From: an uncultured Lachnospiraceae bacterium
GTDB lineage: Bacteria; Bacillota; Clostridia; Lachnospirales; Lachnospiraceae
Reading direction: 5' to 3'
NCBI GenBank assembly: GCA_934339135.1
Contig: CAKRHP010000004.1
Coordinates: forward strand, 124,001-188,000
DNA: 64,000 nt
Shown here: positions 43,234 to 53,125 of the stretch, piece after piece
Layout: every line of letters begins with the position of its first letter
Position numbering within the stretch: the first letter of the stretch is position 1
Notes under the pieces: model-generated
Seen by the model: the letters and a program-made list of their open reading frames with translations, nothing else
Told to the model about the DNA's origin: nothing
Database searches by the model: none
Position numbers and translations under genes: made by a program

Positions 43234-45738
43234 CTATTCCACCCCTTTGATCCGTTCCACCACGGTTCCCTGTCGTTCCAGCACCTTCCATGTTACCACC
43301 GGAATTGCAATGCAGACCACAAAGCTGATGGCCGCTGCCAACAGAAGCGGTACAACCGGCACCAAAAACGAAACGCCCCGGTAATTCATCGTCTGATAGA
43401 TCAGATAGACGATTCCCATTCCTGCTGTCAGCGTAAGCCCCCATGCTCCTCCTGCATAAAGAGCTCCTTCCCGGATCAGCATTCCCATGAGCTGACGGTC
43501 AGTCATGCCGACACTTTCCATTACCGACAGCTCCGTCATCCGGCTCTGCACGTTTACCACAAACGTATTCATATAGTTCATGATCCCAATAAACGCAAGA
43601 ATCAATACAATACCCATTCCGATCTGAGGCATGTTGCCCTGTGCCTTTCGCATTTCGTCTGCCTCCTCGATCTTGGATTCCCAGGAAAAGTCCCTTGCAT
43701 TGGCATCCTTCTTCAAAAGTGACAAAACCGCCTTCTCCGTCCCACGGTCATACTCCTTCTTATAACAGATCCCCGCTTTCAGAATAAATGCTTCCTCGTC
43801 AAACGACTTCACCACCTGATCGCTGACAATGAGTGTTGGCGGATATCCAAGAAGTGCCGTGTAATAGGAGTCATCCGTTACACCTGCCACCGTAAAGCTT
43901 TTACTCTTTTTGCTATTCCGATAGAGCGCACATGTCACTTTTTTGCCCACGAGATCCTTATCGGCAAGCTCCAGTCCATTCCGGTAAACAATACACGCTT
44001 TTCCTGTAATGAAATCCTTTTTGGATATAGGCGTTTCAAACGTCTGATTCAGACGATCAAATTCCTGTTCGTCTATGCCGAGCAGACTGGTTCCAAAGTT
44101 TTCAGGATGCTCCCGGTACTCCTTTCGCTCCTTTTCATAAGGTATGCTCATCCATTTTTCATAAAATTCCTTCATCCACGATTCCATGAAATCCGGTTCC
44201 CATGGAATGGTAATCTCCGAAAATAACACTGCATGCATCTCGGCAACGTCTTTCCGGCTGCGGATCGACTTCACCAGGGCGCTGCTAAAAATATCTTTCC
44301 GGTCCTTTGCCTTTTCCTTGGTGCCTGTATCGTTTTGGATAACGAGATCTGTGTCCATGTTATTGGACACAATCGTGCGCGCAGCCTGGCCATCCAGCAT
44401 TGTGACAACACAAAGATACACCGACAGGCTCATTGCCAGAGACAAAAGAACCATCACAGTCCGTTTTTTATCCTTCACAAACTGCTCCCAGGAAATCCGT
44501 GTGATGACATTTCCCCGCGTTGCTTTTCTGTCTCTCCTCGTTCCCGATGACGGACGGTATCCCAGTGCTTCCAGCGGAGAAATCTTTGCCGCCTTTCGCA
44601 CCGGCTTCCAGCCCGCCAGACCGATCGTAAGCCCCGCCAGCAATATGGTTACCGCCAAAACCGCCGGGTGAAACTGTACACCGATTGCATCCACATACCC
44701 TTTCCGTATTCCGAGACTCTTTACGATAACCGGAATCAGAAAAAACGAAACAAACGCTCCCGTCACACAGCCACTTCCAATGCCTGCAGATCCTACCAGC
44801 AGCAGCTGTTCTTTCAGCATACCCTTGATCTGCCGCTCCGTCATGCCGATGGTCTGAAGCAGTCCATAATGCCGCACTCTGCCTGCCACAGAAAGATACA
44901 TAATATTGTAGATCAGCAAATAAGCACACAGACAGGTAATGATACTCAGCCCGATAAGTCCTTCAAGGATCTTAACGGATTCCCCCAGATCTGAGACAAA
45001 GAAAAGAGACTGCTGTTTCCCCAGTTTCATACTCTTTATAAATGCATTCTGCGTTTTCTTTGTCATCAGTCTCTGACGAAAGCTTAAAAAATATCTTCCG
45101 GATGCAGCATCGGAACGCTTCCATCCCGACTGCTCATAAAACGCTTTAGACATATAGAACATCTTCTTCGTTCCGTAACCATCCCATATCCCGCTGATCC
45201 GAAAGGTTCCCTTCTGTAAACCATCATACTCTCCATAAGTCACGGTAATAGAGTCACCGACCTTAAGTTCTCCGTAACCGCATCCCTCTAATGCCTCTTT
45301 CGTCACCATGATCTCATCTTCCGCAACCGGATATTTTCCCTCGAGCTTCTCCCTTGCCGGTTTCATCATTTTCGACCAGTAATTTTCATCTGCCCAGCCA
45401 AGTCCGACATTTGGCGTATTATCGCGGTCCGTTTTCTCGACCCAGCCGCAAAGACCAAGAAAGCCGGTCAGCGTAATATCCGGATTCTTCCCGCACTTCT
45501 GCGCCTGTTCCCCTGTTACACCATACATGATCGCATCAAACTCCGCCCCGGACAGCCGGATATTTTGAATCTTCTGCAGTTTAAAATAAGTGACACCTAC
45601 CGTAAAGATTGTAAATATCATAAAGGAGGAAAGAAAAATGGCCAGAAATAACGTCACAGTCCTCCTTTTGCCTGTCTTCAATGAATGACGTGCCATTCTC
45701 TTAACAACGGCATTGTTGGGATTCTTAAGCATCTGCAT
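43234..45738 (-). CDS. ABC exporter permease, FtsX type
   Basis: 834 residues with two FtsX repeats. An N-terminal membrane helix (VTLFLAIFLSSFMIFTIFTVG) is followed by a large extracytoplasmic domain, then helices with VRHYGLLQTIGMTERQIKGML; the second half repeats this (MTELSVMESVGMTDRQLMGMLIREG). These Gxx-TxxQ coupling helices define MacB/FtsX-type mechanotransmission or lipid/peptide exporters. It overlaps the ATPase gene end; the ATG at 45738 has GGAAGGGA four bases upstream. With the adjacent two-component system it resembles peptide-antibiotic sensing and efflux loci. Confidence 0.88.
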   Translation of the reverse strand: MQMLKNPNNAVVKRMARHSLKTGKRRTVTLFLAIFLSSFMIFTIFTVGVTYFKLQKIQNIRLSGAEFDAIMYGVTGEQAQKCGKNPDITLTGFLGLCGWVEKTDRDNTPNVGLGWADENYWSKMMKPAREKLEGKYPVAEDEIMVTKEALEGCGYGELKVGDSITVTYGEYDGLQKGTFRISGIWDGYGTKKMFYMSKAFYEQSGWKRSDAASGRYFLSFRQRLMTKKTQNAFIKSMKLGKQQSLFFVSDLGESVKILEGLIGLSIITCLCAYLLIYNIMYLSVAGRVRHYGLLQTIGMTERQIKGMLKEQLLLVGSAGIGSGCVTGAFVSFFLIPVIVKSLGIRKGYVDAIGVQFHPAVLAVTILLAGLTIGLAGWKPVRKAAKISPLEALGYRPSSGTRRDRKATRGNVITRISWEQFVKDKKRTVMVLLSLAMSLSVYLCVVTMLDGQAARTIVSNNMDTDLVIQNDTGTKEKAKDRKDIFSSALVKSIRSRKDVAEMHAVLFSEITIPWEPDFMESWMKEFYEKWMSIPYEKERKEYREHPENFGTSLLGIDEQEFDRLNQTFETPISKKDFITGKACIVYRNGLELADKDLVGKKVTCALYRNSKKSKSFTVAGVTDDSYYTALLGYPPTLIVSDQVVKSFDEEAFILKAGICYKKEYDRGTEKAVLSLLKKDANARDFSWESKIEEADEMRKAQGNMPQIGMGIVLILAFIGIMNYMNTFVVNVQSRMTELSVMESVGMTDRQLMGMLIREGALYAGGAWGLTLTAGMGIVYLIYQTMNYRGVSFLVPVVPLLLAAAISFVVCIAIPVVTWKVLERQGTVVERIKGVE

Positions 45739-46426
45739 CACTTCCCTTCCGGGTATCCTCTACGATCCTGCCGTCCTCAATATGAACAATGCGGTCAGCA
45801 AGCTGGGCAATATCCCGGTCGTGTGTGATCAGGATCAATGTCTGACAAAACTGCTTTGCCGCCATCTTTAAAAGTCCCAGCACATCATGGCTGGTGGCAC
45901 TGTCCAGATTGCCGGTGGGCTCATCTGCCAGAATAATTGCAGGCTTCGCCGCAAGTGCTCTGGCAATTGCGGCTCTCTGCTGCTGCCCTCCCGACAGATT
46001 TCCCGGCAAAGTGTCCATTTTTTCGGACAGGCCTAATAACTCCAGTATTTCTTTGACATACTCCCGATCCACATGTCTGCCGTCCAGCTCCACCGGCAGG
46101 ATTACATTTTCATACACGCTCAGATCCGGCACCAGATTATAATTCTGAAAAATAAAACCAATATTTCTTCGCCGGAAAATAGCAAGCTGCTCCTTCTTTA
46201 ATCCCAAAAGCGCCTTGCCATCTACCACAACTTCTCCCGAAGTGGGGATATCAAGACCACCCAGCATATGAAGCAGTGTGCTTTTGCCTGATCCGCTCTT
46301 TCCGATAATGGCCACAAATTCATGCTCCTTCACACAAAAATCAACGCCATCCAAAGCTTTTACCGTATTGTTTCCCATTTCATAATATTTCTTGAGATTT
46401 TTCGTCTCTACGATATACTTTTCCAT
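45725..46426 (-). CDS. ABC exporter ATPase (MacB/LolD type)
   Basis: 233 residues. Walker A GKSGSGKST, signature LSGGQQQRAAIARALAAKP, Walker B IILADEPTGNLD and the switch His in LITHDRDIA are present, all typical of the FtsX-partner ATPases. GAGGAGG precedes the ATG by eight bases. It is translationally coupled to the permease that follows. Confidence 0.93.
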   Translation of the reverse strand: MEKYIVETKNLKKYYEMGNNTVKALDGVDFCVKEHEFVAIIGKSGSGKSTLLHMLGGLDIPTSGEVVVDGKALLGLKKEQLAIFRRRNIGFIFQNYNLVPDLSVYENVILPVELDGRHVDREYVKEILELLGLSEKMDTLPGNLSGGQQQRAAIARALAAKPAIILADEPTGNLDSATSHDVLGLLKMAAKQFCQTLILITHDRDIAQLADRIVHIEDGRIVEDTRKGSDADA

Positions 46427-46586
46427 GGTTTTTCCTCCTCTTTCAACAGATATAATGCCATGGATCACTCCGGTGCCATGCAATTTCCGGAATCTTGCAA
46501 GCATCCCCAATCCCTGACTCTTACATCATATCATTGAAAAATCACAAACCGGTCTCAATGAAAAATCATCACAAAATTGTGACTTT

Positions 46587-47507
46587 TTATACAGGAAGAT
46601 ACAACCGGAAGCAGGCTCCCTTCCCTGCCTCTGACCGCACCTCAATGTAGCCCTTCTGTAATTCAATAATCCTTCTGGCAAGATATAGTCCGATTCCCAC
46701 ACCGGGTTTATCGTGAACCTCCGGTTCCCGGTAAAATCTCGTAAAAATCTGTGCCTGCCGTTCCACGGCAATTCCTTTTCCCGTATCCGCAATGGCAATC
46801 TGCCAGAATATCTCCTGTCTCTCCACGGAAAGATGAATCTGCCCACTGGATTCCGTATACTTCACTGCATTGTCCAATATATTGGACACCGCCTCCTGCG
46901 TCCATTTTCCGTCATGAGGCACCATCATTCCATCCGGACAATCCACAAACAGATCAATCTCCTTGGCCGCTGCCGCCGGAACCACATCCGCAACAGCCCG
47001 GCGGATCGTCTCTGCCAGATCCTGCTTTTCCTGCCGGATCTGCAAAATCCCTGTCTCCAGCCGGGACATTTTTACCATACTCTGCATCAGAAAATCCATT
47101 TTTTCCGTCTGTTCGCACAGCTTTGCCAGAAATCCGGCTCCCTCCTCAGAAAGTGTTTCCTCCTCCAGCAGCTCCAGATAAAGCTTCATATTGGCCAGAG
47201 GCGTCCGTGTCTGATGGGAAATGTCCGAGATCAGTCCCTTGACCGTCTCCTTCTCCCGAAGACTTTCTTCCTGCTTTCTTTGAAAGACATGCTCTGCCTT
47301 TGCAAGCTGTGTCTCTGTGCGATCCCAGAGACTGTCCATCAGCTCTCCCTGCCGCTTCCATTCCTTTCCGGTTACAATGGCGTCCAGTGCCTGCTCCACC
47401 TTCCCGGCAAACTGCACCACCTCTTTACGTAAACAGTAGTTTCTCCACAAAAGCACCACTACCGCAATTCCCAAAGCCATCATTCCGATTCCAATTATCC
47501 AATCCAT
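46587..47507 (-). CDS. Sensor histidine kinase
   Basis: 306 residues with a single N-terminal membrane helix (WIIGIGMMALGIAVVVLLW) and virtually no extracellular part. H-box SDISHQTRTPLANM has His98; N-box AVSNILDNAVKYT; G1 IADTGKGI; G2 GVGIGLYLARRI. It phosphorylates the response regulator encoded upstream, whose stop it overlaps by 13 bases. With so little extracellular sequence it may sense through the neighbouring ABC transporter, as BceS-type kinases do (inference). Confidence 0.92.
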   Translation of the reverse strand: MDWIIGIGMMALGIAVVVLLWRNYCLRKEVVQFAGKVEQALDAIVTGKEWKRQGELMDSLWDRTETQLAKAEHVFQRKQEESLREKETVKGLISDISHQTRTPLANMKLYLELLEEETLSEEGAGFLAKLCEQTEKMDFLMQSMVKMSRLETGILQIRQEKQDLAETIRRAVADVVPAAAAKEIDLFVDCPDGMMVPHDGKWTQEAVSNILDNAVKYTESSGQIHLSVERQEIFWQIAIADTGKGIAVERQAQIFTRFYREPEVHDKPGVGIGLYLARRIIELQKGYIEVRSEAGKGACFRLYLPV

Positions 47508-48163
47508 TGATATCCTACTCCATATACATTAGAAATATATTTATGCTCCGCATCCTCCAGCTTCTGCCGCAATCGGTTTACATTTACTGCCAGAGCGTGT
47601 TTATCCACAAACTGACCGCCACTGTCCCATAAACGGTCCAGCATCACCTCGTAAGTCAAAAGCTGCCCCCGGTTTGAAAGAAACAGACGCAGCATCCGGA
47701 CCTCTGTCGGCGTCACGCCGCACTCTCCGCCATCCACATACAGTCTTGCCTGCTCCAGATCCATCCTCAGATGATCATCCTGAAACGCCAGACTGCCCGC
47801 CGGTGTCAGCCTCTTTAAAACCACATCCAGCTTCTTCAACAAAATCTTCATAGAAAAAGGCTTCGTCACATAATCCTCTGCTCCCGACTCATATCCCTCC
47901 AGCGCATCCTCCTCCAGATCCCTTGCCGTCAGATAGATCACCGGCACCTCTCTCTGCGCCTTTGCCCAACGGCAAAACGTGTAGCCCTCGCCATCCGGCA
48001 GATTCACATCCAGCAGCACCAGACAAATCTTTTCCCGGACAAATATTCTCTCCGCCTCCCGGATACAGTCTGCACGAAGCACGCCATATCCTGCTTTTTT
48101 CAGAGCATAACCGATCGTCTGATTTAAGTCCGGATCATCCTCTATGATCAAAATATTCTGCAT
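47495..48163 (-). CDS. OmpR-family response regulator
   Basis: 222 residues. Receiver domain with phosphoacceptor Asp52 (VLLDVNLPDG), acidic pair in IIEDDPD and Lys in YVTKPF. The C-terminal winged helix is of OmpR/PhoB type (LTYEVMLDRLWDSGGQFVDKHALAVNVNRLRQKL). AAGGAGG precedes the ATG by six bases. First gene of the regulator-kinase pair; it probably controls the ABC exporter next door. Confidence 0.93.
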   Translation of the reverse strand: MQNILIIEDDPDLNQTIGYALKKAGYGVLRADCIREAERIFVREKICLVLLDVNLPDGEGYTFCRWAKAQREVPVIYLTARDLEEDALEGYESGAEDYVTKPFSMKILLKKLDVVLKRLTPAGSLAFQDDHLRMDLEQARLYVDGGECGVTPTEVRMLRLFLSNRGQLLTYEVMLDRLWDSGGQFVDKHALAVNVNRLRQKLEDAEHKYISNVYGVGYQWIG

Positions 48164-48277
48164 GACTTTCCTCCTTTTTGCACATTGTACCACGGAAAGG
48201 ATATAAAAAGAGAAAAAAAGCAAACAATCTCAATATTGTGAGAATGTTTGCTTTTATAGGATATATTACCTCTTTCC

Positions 48278-49375
48278 TCACCGGAAATCCCGGATTCTGC
48301 GCAGCGCCGGCAAAGAATTTCCGTCATAATCAAACAATGCCTGATTGGCCCATTCATTTCCTCCCGGTCCCTCCTCACCGGTATAACGAAGTGCCGCCTC
48401 CGTGGCCCATCCGCAGCCCGGCACCGGAATCCATGCCGGCTCCCAGTAGTAAAAGCCCAGACCGCCGGGAACAGACTTGATCCTGTGCATAATATCCTCC
48501 ATAAAATCTGCCTGTCCCTTTGGAGTCATAGGATATTCCAGATTTTCCACAAGCTCCGGTTTCGTTGCCATACCCTTTAACTTTTTGTCCGGATCACCCT
48601 CCCGGTCACGGTAATCCTCCATGGTAAATCCCATAGACACCTCCGCTACCACCAGCTCTTTCTGATAGCGTTTCGCCAAATCCCGCATATTGTATTCCAG
48701 CTGATCCAGCGTTCCATGCCAGAACGGATAATAGGAAAGACCGATCACATCAAAATCCTCCCCACGCTCCATAAAATGATCAAACCATTCTACATACATT
48801 TCATTGAAGCCGCCATTATCCAGATGGATCATAATTTTCACCTGATCATCCACCTCTCTGACACCACGGATTCCTGCATTAATATATTTTGCAAGCTGAT
48901 CGAAATTAGGTTTCTGACCGGTCGGCCACAAAAGTCCGTTGGTAAGCTCGTTTCCCACCTGTACCATGGTTGGGGCAACACCGGCCTCCCGCAGTGCCGT
49001 CATTGTACTGACCGTATATTCGTACACTGCCTCTTCCAACCGCTCCGGTCCGTATCCCTGCCATGCCTTCGGCACAATCTGCTTACCCGGATCTGCCCAG
49101 AAATCACTGTAGTGATAATCCAGCAAAAATCCCATTCCTGACGCTTTTGCCCGTTTTGCCATACAGATCGTCTTGTCCAGATCATTGGTTCCCGCACCAT
49201 ACGGATTCCCCTGTTCATCATAAGGATCATTCCAGAGACGCAGGCGGACAGAGTTTACTCCGTACCGCTTCAATATATCCAGAAGATCCGCTTCCTCCCC
49301 AAAATCATAATATTTTGCCCCACACGCTTCTTCCTCCAAAAGCGTAGAAATATCCATTCCCTTGATCATTTTCAT
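48278..49375 (-). CDS. Endo-beta-1,4-galactanase, GH53
   Basis: 365 residues matching GH53: KGMDISTLLEEEACG at the N terminus, NSVRLRLWNDPYD, FLLDYHYSDFWADPGKQ, acid/base Glu143 in VQVGNELTNG and nucleophile Glu245 in LVVAEVSMGF. It cleaves beta-1,4-galactan from pectin side chains. No signal peptide is present, so it acts on imported oligosaccharides. The start is fixed by GGAGAAGG seven bases upstream. The GH42 remnant and the galE fragment next to it complete a galactan-to-UDP-sugar route that is now broken. Confidence 0.92.
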   Translation of the reverse strand: MKMIKGMDISTLLEEEACGAKYYDFGEEADLLDILKRYGVNSVRLRLWNDPYDEQGNPYGAGTNDLDKTICMAKRAKASGMGFLLDYHYSDFWADPGKQIVPKAWQGYGPERLEEAVYEYTVSTMTALREAGVAPTMVQVGNELTNGLLWPTGQKPNFDQLAKYINAGIRGVREVDDQVKIMIHLDNGGFNEMYVEWFDHFMERGEDFDVIGLSYYPFWHGTLDQLEYNMRDLAKRYQKELVVAEVSMGFTMEDYRDREGDPDKKLKGMATKPELVENLEYPMTPKGQADFMEDIMHRIKSVPGGLGFYYWEPAWIPVPGCGWATEAALRYTGEEGPGGNEWANQALFDYDGNSLPALRRIRDFR

Positions 49376-49413
49376 AGTCTTTCCTTCTCCTTTCCATATC
49401 ATAGATTTACAAC

Positions 49414-49497
49414 ACAGGGGAGCTTGTTCCCCTGCACAAAATTTCAGATAATAACTCACAAAACGACAGCCCTGTGTCTAAATACAGAGCTGCCGTC
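49414..49497 (-). terminator. Hairpins between GH42 remnant and GH53
   Basis: GACGGCAGC-T-CTGT pairs with ACAG-GGCTGTCG (49464-49497), then TTTTG: a terminator for the GH42 transcript. A second stem, CAGGGGA-ACAAGC-TCCCCTG (about 49414-49433), lies in the GH53 leader. Confidence 0.65.
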
Positions 49498-49570
49498 CGA
49501 GACGATACAATTATATTTAATACATTAGGTATTAAAATCTTTTTTGATAAAATTACGCTTTCCCTTTATA

Positions 49571-50083
49571 TTATCCCTGTTTTTCTTTTACTACCATCAC
49601 ACCATACGGTTCCAGCTTTACGGTACCGTCACAAATCTTCTGCGTCAGCAGATCTGTTCCATGGATTCCGTCTATCTGCTTTTCCTTTTCTTCCAGATTT
49701 AACAGGAATATATATCGTTCGCCTCCGGCTTCTCTTACATGATATTCTACTCCTTCCGGAAGTTTTGGCAAGTCCAAACCACTCCGTGATACCATCTGCT
49801 CCAGAATACGCAGGTTTGCCTGTGATTCCATACGGGCTGCCACATAATATACCGTTCCCGCTCCATAAGAATGCTCTGTCACCGCCGGCATTCCCTGATA
49901 AAAGTCCGCATCATACTGTCCCAATATTCGGACATCTTCCTGTACACGAAGAAGCTCTGCATAATCCCGCACCTGAGCTTTGCTTCCATCCCACAATGTT
50001 ACCTGATTGCGATCCGTCGGATAAAAGGTATCAATTTCTTCACTGATAACACCAAATACATCCTTTAAGCCATCTCCCGGAAA
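49571..50083 (-). pseudogene. GH42 beta-galactosidase, C-terminal remnant
   Basis: About 171 residues from FPGDGLKDVFGVISEEIDTFYP to the normal end (DGTVKLEPYGVMVVKEKQG). They correspond to the trimerisation and C-terminal beta domains of GH42 beta-galactosidases; the catalytic TIM barrel (about 400-500 residues) is absent. Homology stops at about 50,083, exactly where the opposite-strand galE fragment begins. No plausible start codon with a ribosome site exists. The intact enzyme would hydrolyse galacto-oligosaccharides released by the adjacent GH53. Confidence 0.85.
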
Positions 50084-50794
50084 TTGTGCGGCACCGAAAT
50101 TCTTTTGGAAAGCATGGTGGCTCACCACATCGACAAAATTGTATTTTCCTCCACTGCCGCCACCTATGGCGAACCGGAATCTATTCCAATTTTAGAAACA
50201 GACCGCACACTGCCAACAAACTGTTACGGAGAGACAAAGCTTTCCATGGAAAAAATGTTTCGCTGGACCTCTCAGGCACATGATCTGCGTTTTGTTTCCC
50301 TGCGCTACTTTAACGCCTGCGGTGCCCATCCGGATGGCTGCATCGGCGAAGCCCACGATCCCGAAACGCATCTGATCCCTCTGATCCTGCAGGTTCCAAA
50401 TCATCAGCGGGATGCGATCTCCATTTTCGGCACCGATTACGAAACAAAAGACGGCACCTGTGTCCGGGACTACATCCATGTCAACGATCTTGCCCAGGCC
50501 CACATCCTCGCCCTGCATTATCTGCGTGACGGCGGCGAAAGCAATATTTTCAACCTTGGAAATGGTGTCGGTTTTACCGTCAAAGAAGTGATCGAGACGG
50601 CACGCAAAGTAACAGACCATCCAATTCCTGCCAGAGAAGAACCCCGCCGCGCCGGAGACCCCTCCACATTGATCGTCTCCAGCGACAAAACCAAAAGTAT
50701 TCTTGGCTGGAAACCTCAGTTTGATGATCTGGAAACCATCATTTCAACCGCATGGAACTGGCACAAAAATCACCCACAGGGATATGAAAAATAG
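50084..50794 (+). pseudogene. galE: UDP-glucose 4-epimerase, 5'-truncated
   Basis: 236 residues from CGTEILLESMVAHHIDKIVF to the end. The catalytic Tyr and Lys are kept (TNCYGETKLSMEKM), as are SLRYFNACGAHPDG and the UDP-sugar-binding C-terminal domain. About the first 95-100 residues, holding the GxxGxxG NAD-binding motif, are missing, so the product cannot be active. No ribosome site precedes the fragment; the sequence to the left is the GH42 remnant reading the other way. A single deletion between two divergent genes would produce this; an assembly misjoin would look the same. Confidence 0.88.
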
Positions 50795-50808
50795 TTTTAA
50801 AACCGCAG

Positions 50809-50852
50809 AGGCTGTTACGGTAATGATCTTTCATCGTTACTGTAACAGCCTT
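50809..50852 (+). terminator. galE terminator
   Basis: AGGCTGTTAC-G-GTAATGA pairs with TCAT-C-GTTAC-T-GTAACAGCCTT, followed by CTTATATC. It lies 15 bases past the galE stop. Confidence 0.7.
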
Positions 50853-50887
50853 CTTATATCACAAATTCACAATACTCCGGCAAAAGG

Positions 50888-50990
50888 TTCGAAAAAGCTC
50901 CGCTTTTCCTCACTCGCGGGCGCGTTCACATAGTAATTAGCCGATTACAAGGTGCAAGCACCAGTATCTGTCTAATTACTATATTCACTT
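50888..50990. other. Intergenic nested hairpins
   Basis: No gene. AAAAGC-TCC-GCTTTT (50895-50909) can terminate the XRE transcript from the right. A 10-bp inverted repeat TAGTAATTAG / CTAATTACTA (50931-50940, 50972-50981) encloses a smaller stem GGTGC-AA-GCACC. Together they form a branched structure I cannot assign. Confidence 0.4.
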
Positions 50991-51005
50991 TTGCCTTCGC
51001 GCACA

Positions 51006-51476
51006 TTATATCATGCTCTCCTTTTTCGCTCCGACCGCAACCATATTTACCACATTGGACAAAAACGCCATCGCAAGTACCATAACAAATGTCGCAATGT
51101 CCTTCCAGCTTTTCAGCGGCATTAATGCAATGATCGAAATCGCCAATATTGCGTTAATGATCAGAATAATAATCATCCTCTTCTCAAATTTCTTATAATC
51201 GCCCTCCAGCTCTCCAAGCACTTTCGTCACATTCTCATCTGCCACTTCCTTGAGCTCATCCATTTCCAAACGCTTCCCGGCCAGAATTTCATTGATACTG
51301 ATCCCATAAATATCGCTGAGTAAGATCAACGATTCCACCGGCGGCATATAATTCCCCGTTTCCCATCGGGATACGGTCTTATTGGTCACACCGATCCGTT
51401 CGCCCAGCTGCTCCTGTGTCATATTGTTTTCTTTTCTCAGTTTCTTCAAAAAAGAGCCGACCATTTTTGTATCCAT
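51006..51476 (-). CDS. XRE-family regulator with membrane segments
   Basis: 156 residues. N-terminal HTH (LKKLRKENNMTQEQLGERIGVTNKTVSRWETG), a helical linker, then two hydrophobic helices (MIIILIINAILAISIIALM; IATFVMVLAMAFLSNVVNMVAVG). Membrane-anchored XRE proteins of this size are common in Clostridia, and their targets are seldom known. GGAGG precedes the ATG by eight bases. Monocistronic. Confidence 0.88.
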   Translation of the reverse strand: MDTKMVGSFLKKLRKENNMTQEQLGERIGVTNKTVSRWETGNYMPPVESLILLSDIYGISINEILAGKRLEMDELKEVADENVTKVLGELEGDYKKFEKRMIIILIINAILAISIIALMPLKSWKDIATFVMVLAMAFLSNVVNMVAVGAKKESMI

Positions 51477-51665
51477 ATCAGATACCTCCTTTTCCGATTG
51501 ATGTTCTGAGCGTAGCATAATGATGGGAAGATTTCCTCCCCATAAACAGCGAATCAGGAGAAAACAGCGGTATTACCCATAAACAGAGACTCAACCAATC
51601 CAATCAACCCTTATCTTTGTAGTTCATCATAATCCTTATTGTTTATTATAACGGAAGATATCTCA

Positions 51666-52961
51666 TTAATTATCCTTTAACCGGTGGTACGTTGTTTTTA
51701 CATACTCGTCCATCATCCCGGAAATATAATCAAATACCAGACGCTCCTGCAATGCCTTTTTGAGATCCTTGTCACGGCTCTCCCTCTCATACTCCGCTTC
51801 ATATTGCTTCATAATATTCTCTGCGCGGTACTCCGGCGGCAGATAGTTTACATTTTGAGAATAGAACTCATACAATGTCCGCAGCATCGTCTCACCCTGC
51901 TGCTCATATGCATAGACCTCATCCGTATTGGTGATGCAGTCATAGGTTGTCTGCTTCAGACCGGATGCCAGCCTGCCATATGTCACAAATCCAATTTCCT
52001 GATCCTTTTTGGTTCCCTTCTTTTGCTTCTCTTCCATCGTCAGATCCACAATTCCAATATCATTGATCAATGTGTTGATGATACGGGAGGTCACTTCTTT
52101 GCGGTATAATTTGGAAAACTCCGCGGAGGAAATTGTTTTATTTTTGTACCCGGCACGGTCCTTGCTTTCATAAATAATTTTTTCCAGACACTCAATACTC
52201 GCATCGTCGTCAATGCCCCGGTAAAACTCATGATAAATATCATCCAGAGTAAAGCTGCCCAATCTCAGCCCATCCTCCAGATCATGTGCCGCATAAGCAA
52301 TCTCATCTGCCAGATCTACAATCTGCACATCAATCGTGCGCAGCTCCACACCCGTTTCAGACATAATCTTATTGACCAGCTCATAATCCCTGTCGTAAAT
52401 AAACTTTTGATTTTTGGTGGAAATTCTGTCGTATTGATTGTAATATTTCAATACACCAAGCAAGGTACGATACGTGAGATTCAGACCTTGAAAGTCCGCT
52501 CTTTTCTGCTCCACGGTCGTCAAAATCCGAAATGTCTGTGCATTCCCCTCGAAGCCTCCCACCTGCTTCGCAAGCTTATCTAAAAACCGTTCCCCGGCAT
52601 GACCAAAGGGCGGATTTCCGATATCATGAGCCAGAGCCGCTGCCTCTACAACATAGATCTCATCCCGGTCATATCCAATCTCCATGGCAATAGATCTCGC
52701 AATTTGTGCCACCTCCAGACTATGCGTCAGCCGATTACGAATAAACTGATCCGACTGTACCGCAAAGAGCTGCATTTTCCCCTGCAGACGCCGGAAAGAG
52801 GACGCATATAATATTCTTGTATAATCTCTCTGATACTCCCCATCAAATCTGGGACGGTTCCCCTCCTGATATTGGCGCATCTGCAGAGCTTCATTCTGTG
52901 AGATTGGAAGTAAAAACTGTTTTTTGATATCGGCCGCTTGTTGTTGAAGTGTTGTGGGCAT
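51666..52961 (-). CDS. dgt: dGTP triphosphohydrolase (HD domain)
   Basis: 431 residues. HD-superfamily metal ligands: NRLTHSLEVAQIARSIA (H), AALAHDIGNPPFGHAGE (HD) and a later Asp in VDLADEIAYAAHDLEDGL. SSFRRLQGKMQLF upstream is characteristic of dGTPases. It hydrolyses dGTP (and possibly other dNTPs) to the nucleoside and triphosphate. GGAGG precedes the ATG by eight bases. It is probably a housekeeping enzyme, although dNTP depletion by such enzymes is also an antiphage strategy and it borders a defence-like island. Confidence 0.92.
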   Translation of the reverse strand: MPTTLQQQAADIKKQFLLPISQNEALQMRQYQEGNRPRFDGEYQRDYTRILYASSFRRLQGKMQLFAVQSDQFIRNRLTHSLEVAQIARSIAMEIGYDRDEIYVVEAAALAHDIGNPPFGHAGERFLDKLAKQVGGFEGNAQTFRILTTVEQKRADFQGLNLTYRTLLGVLKYYNQYDRISTKNQKFIYDRDYELVNKIMSETGVELRTIDVQIVDLADEIAYAAHDLEDGLRLGSFTLDDIYHEFYRGIDDDASIECLEKIIYESKDRAGYKNKTISSAEFSKLYRKEVTSRIINTLINDIGIVDLTMEEKQKKGTKKDQEIGFVTYGRLASGLKQTTYDCITNTDEVYAYEQQGETMLRTLYEFYSQNVNYLPPEYRAENIMKQYEAEYERESRDKDLKKALQERLVFDYISGMMDEYVKTTYHRLKDN

Positions 52962-53125
52962 GGTAAATTCCTCCGGGTATACGTATATTATTAGTATGAT
53001 TCGTAGGCAGCCTGTTTACGCAGGCATGCTGTGTGTTACTATTATCGCATCCTTACGGGGAATATTCAAGAGGGGGAGGACCGGGGAATTGTTGGAGAAA
53101 ATTATCAAGAACCTTTCGAGGCACC

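Noticed and set aside
51666..52961. dGTPase as part of the defence island
   Set aside because: Typical housekeeping length and motifs, and separated from the island by two XRE-type genes; kept as ordinary dgt.
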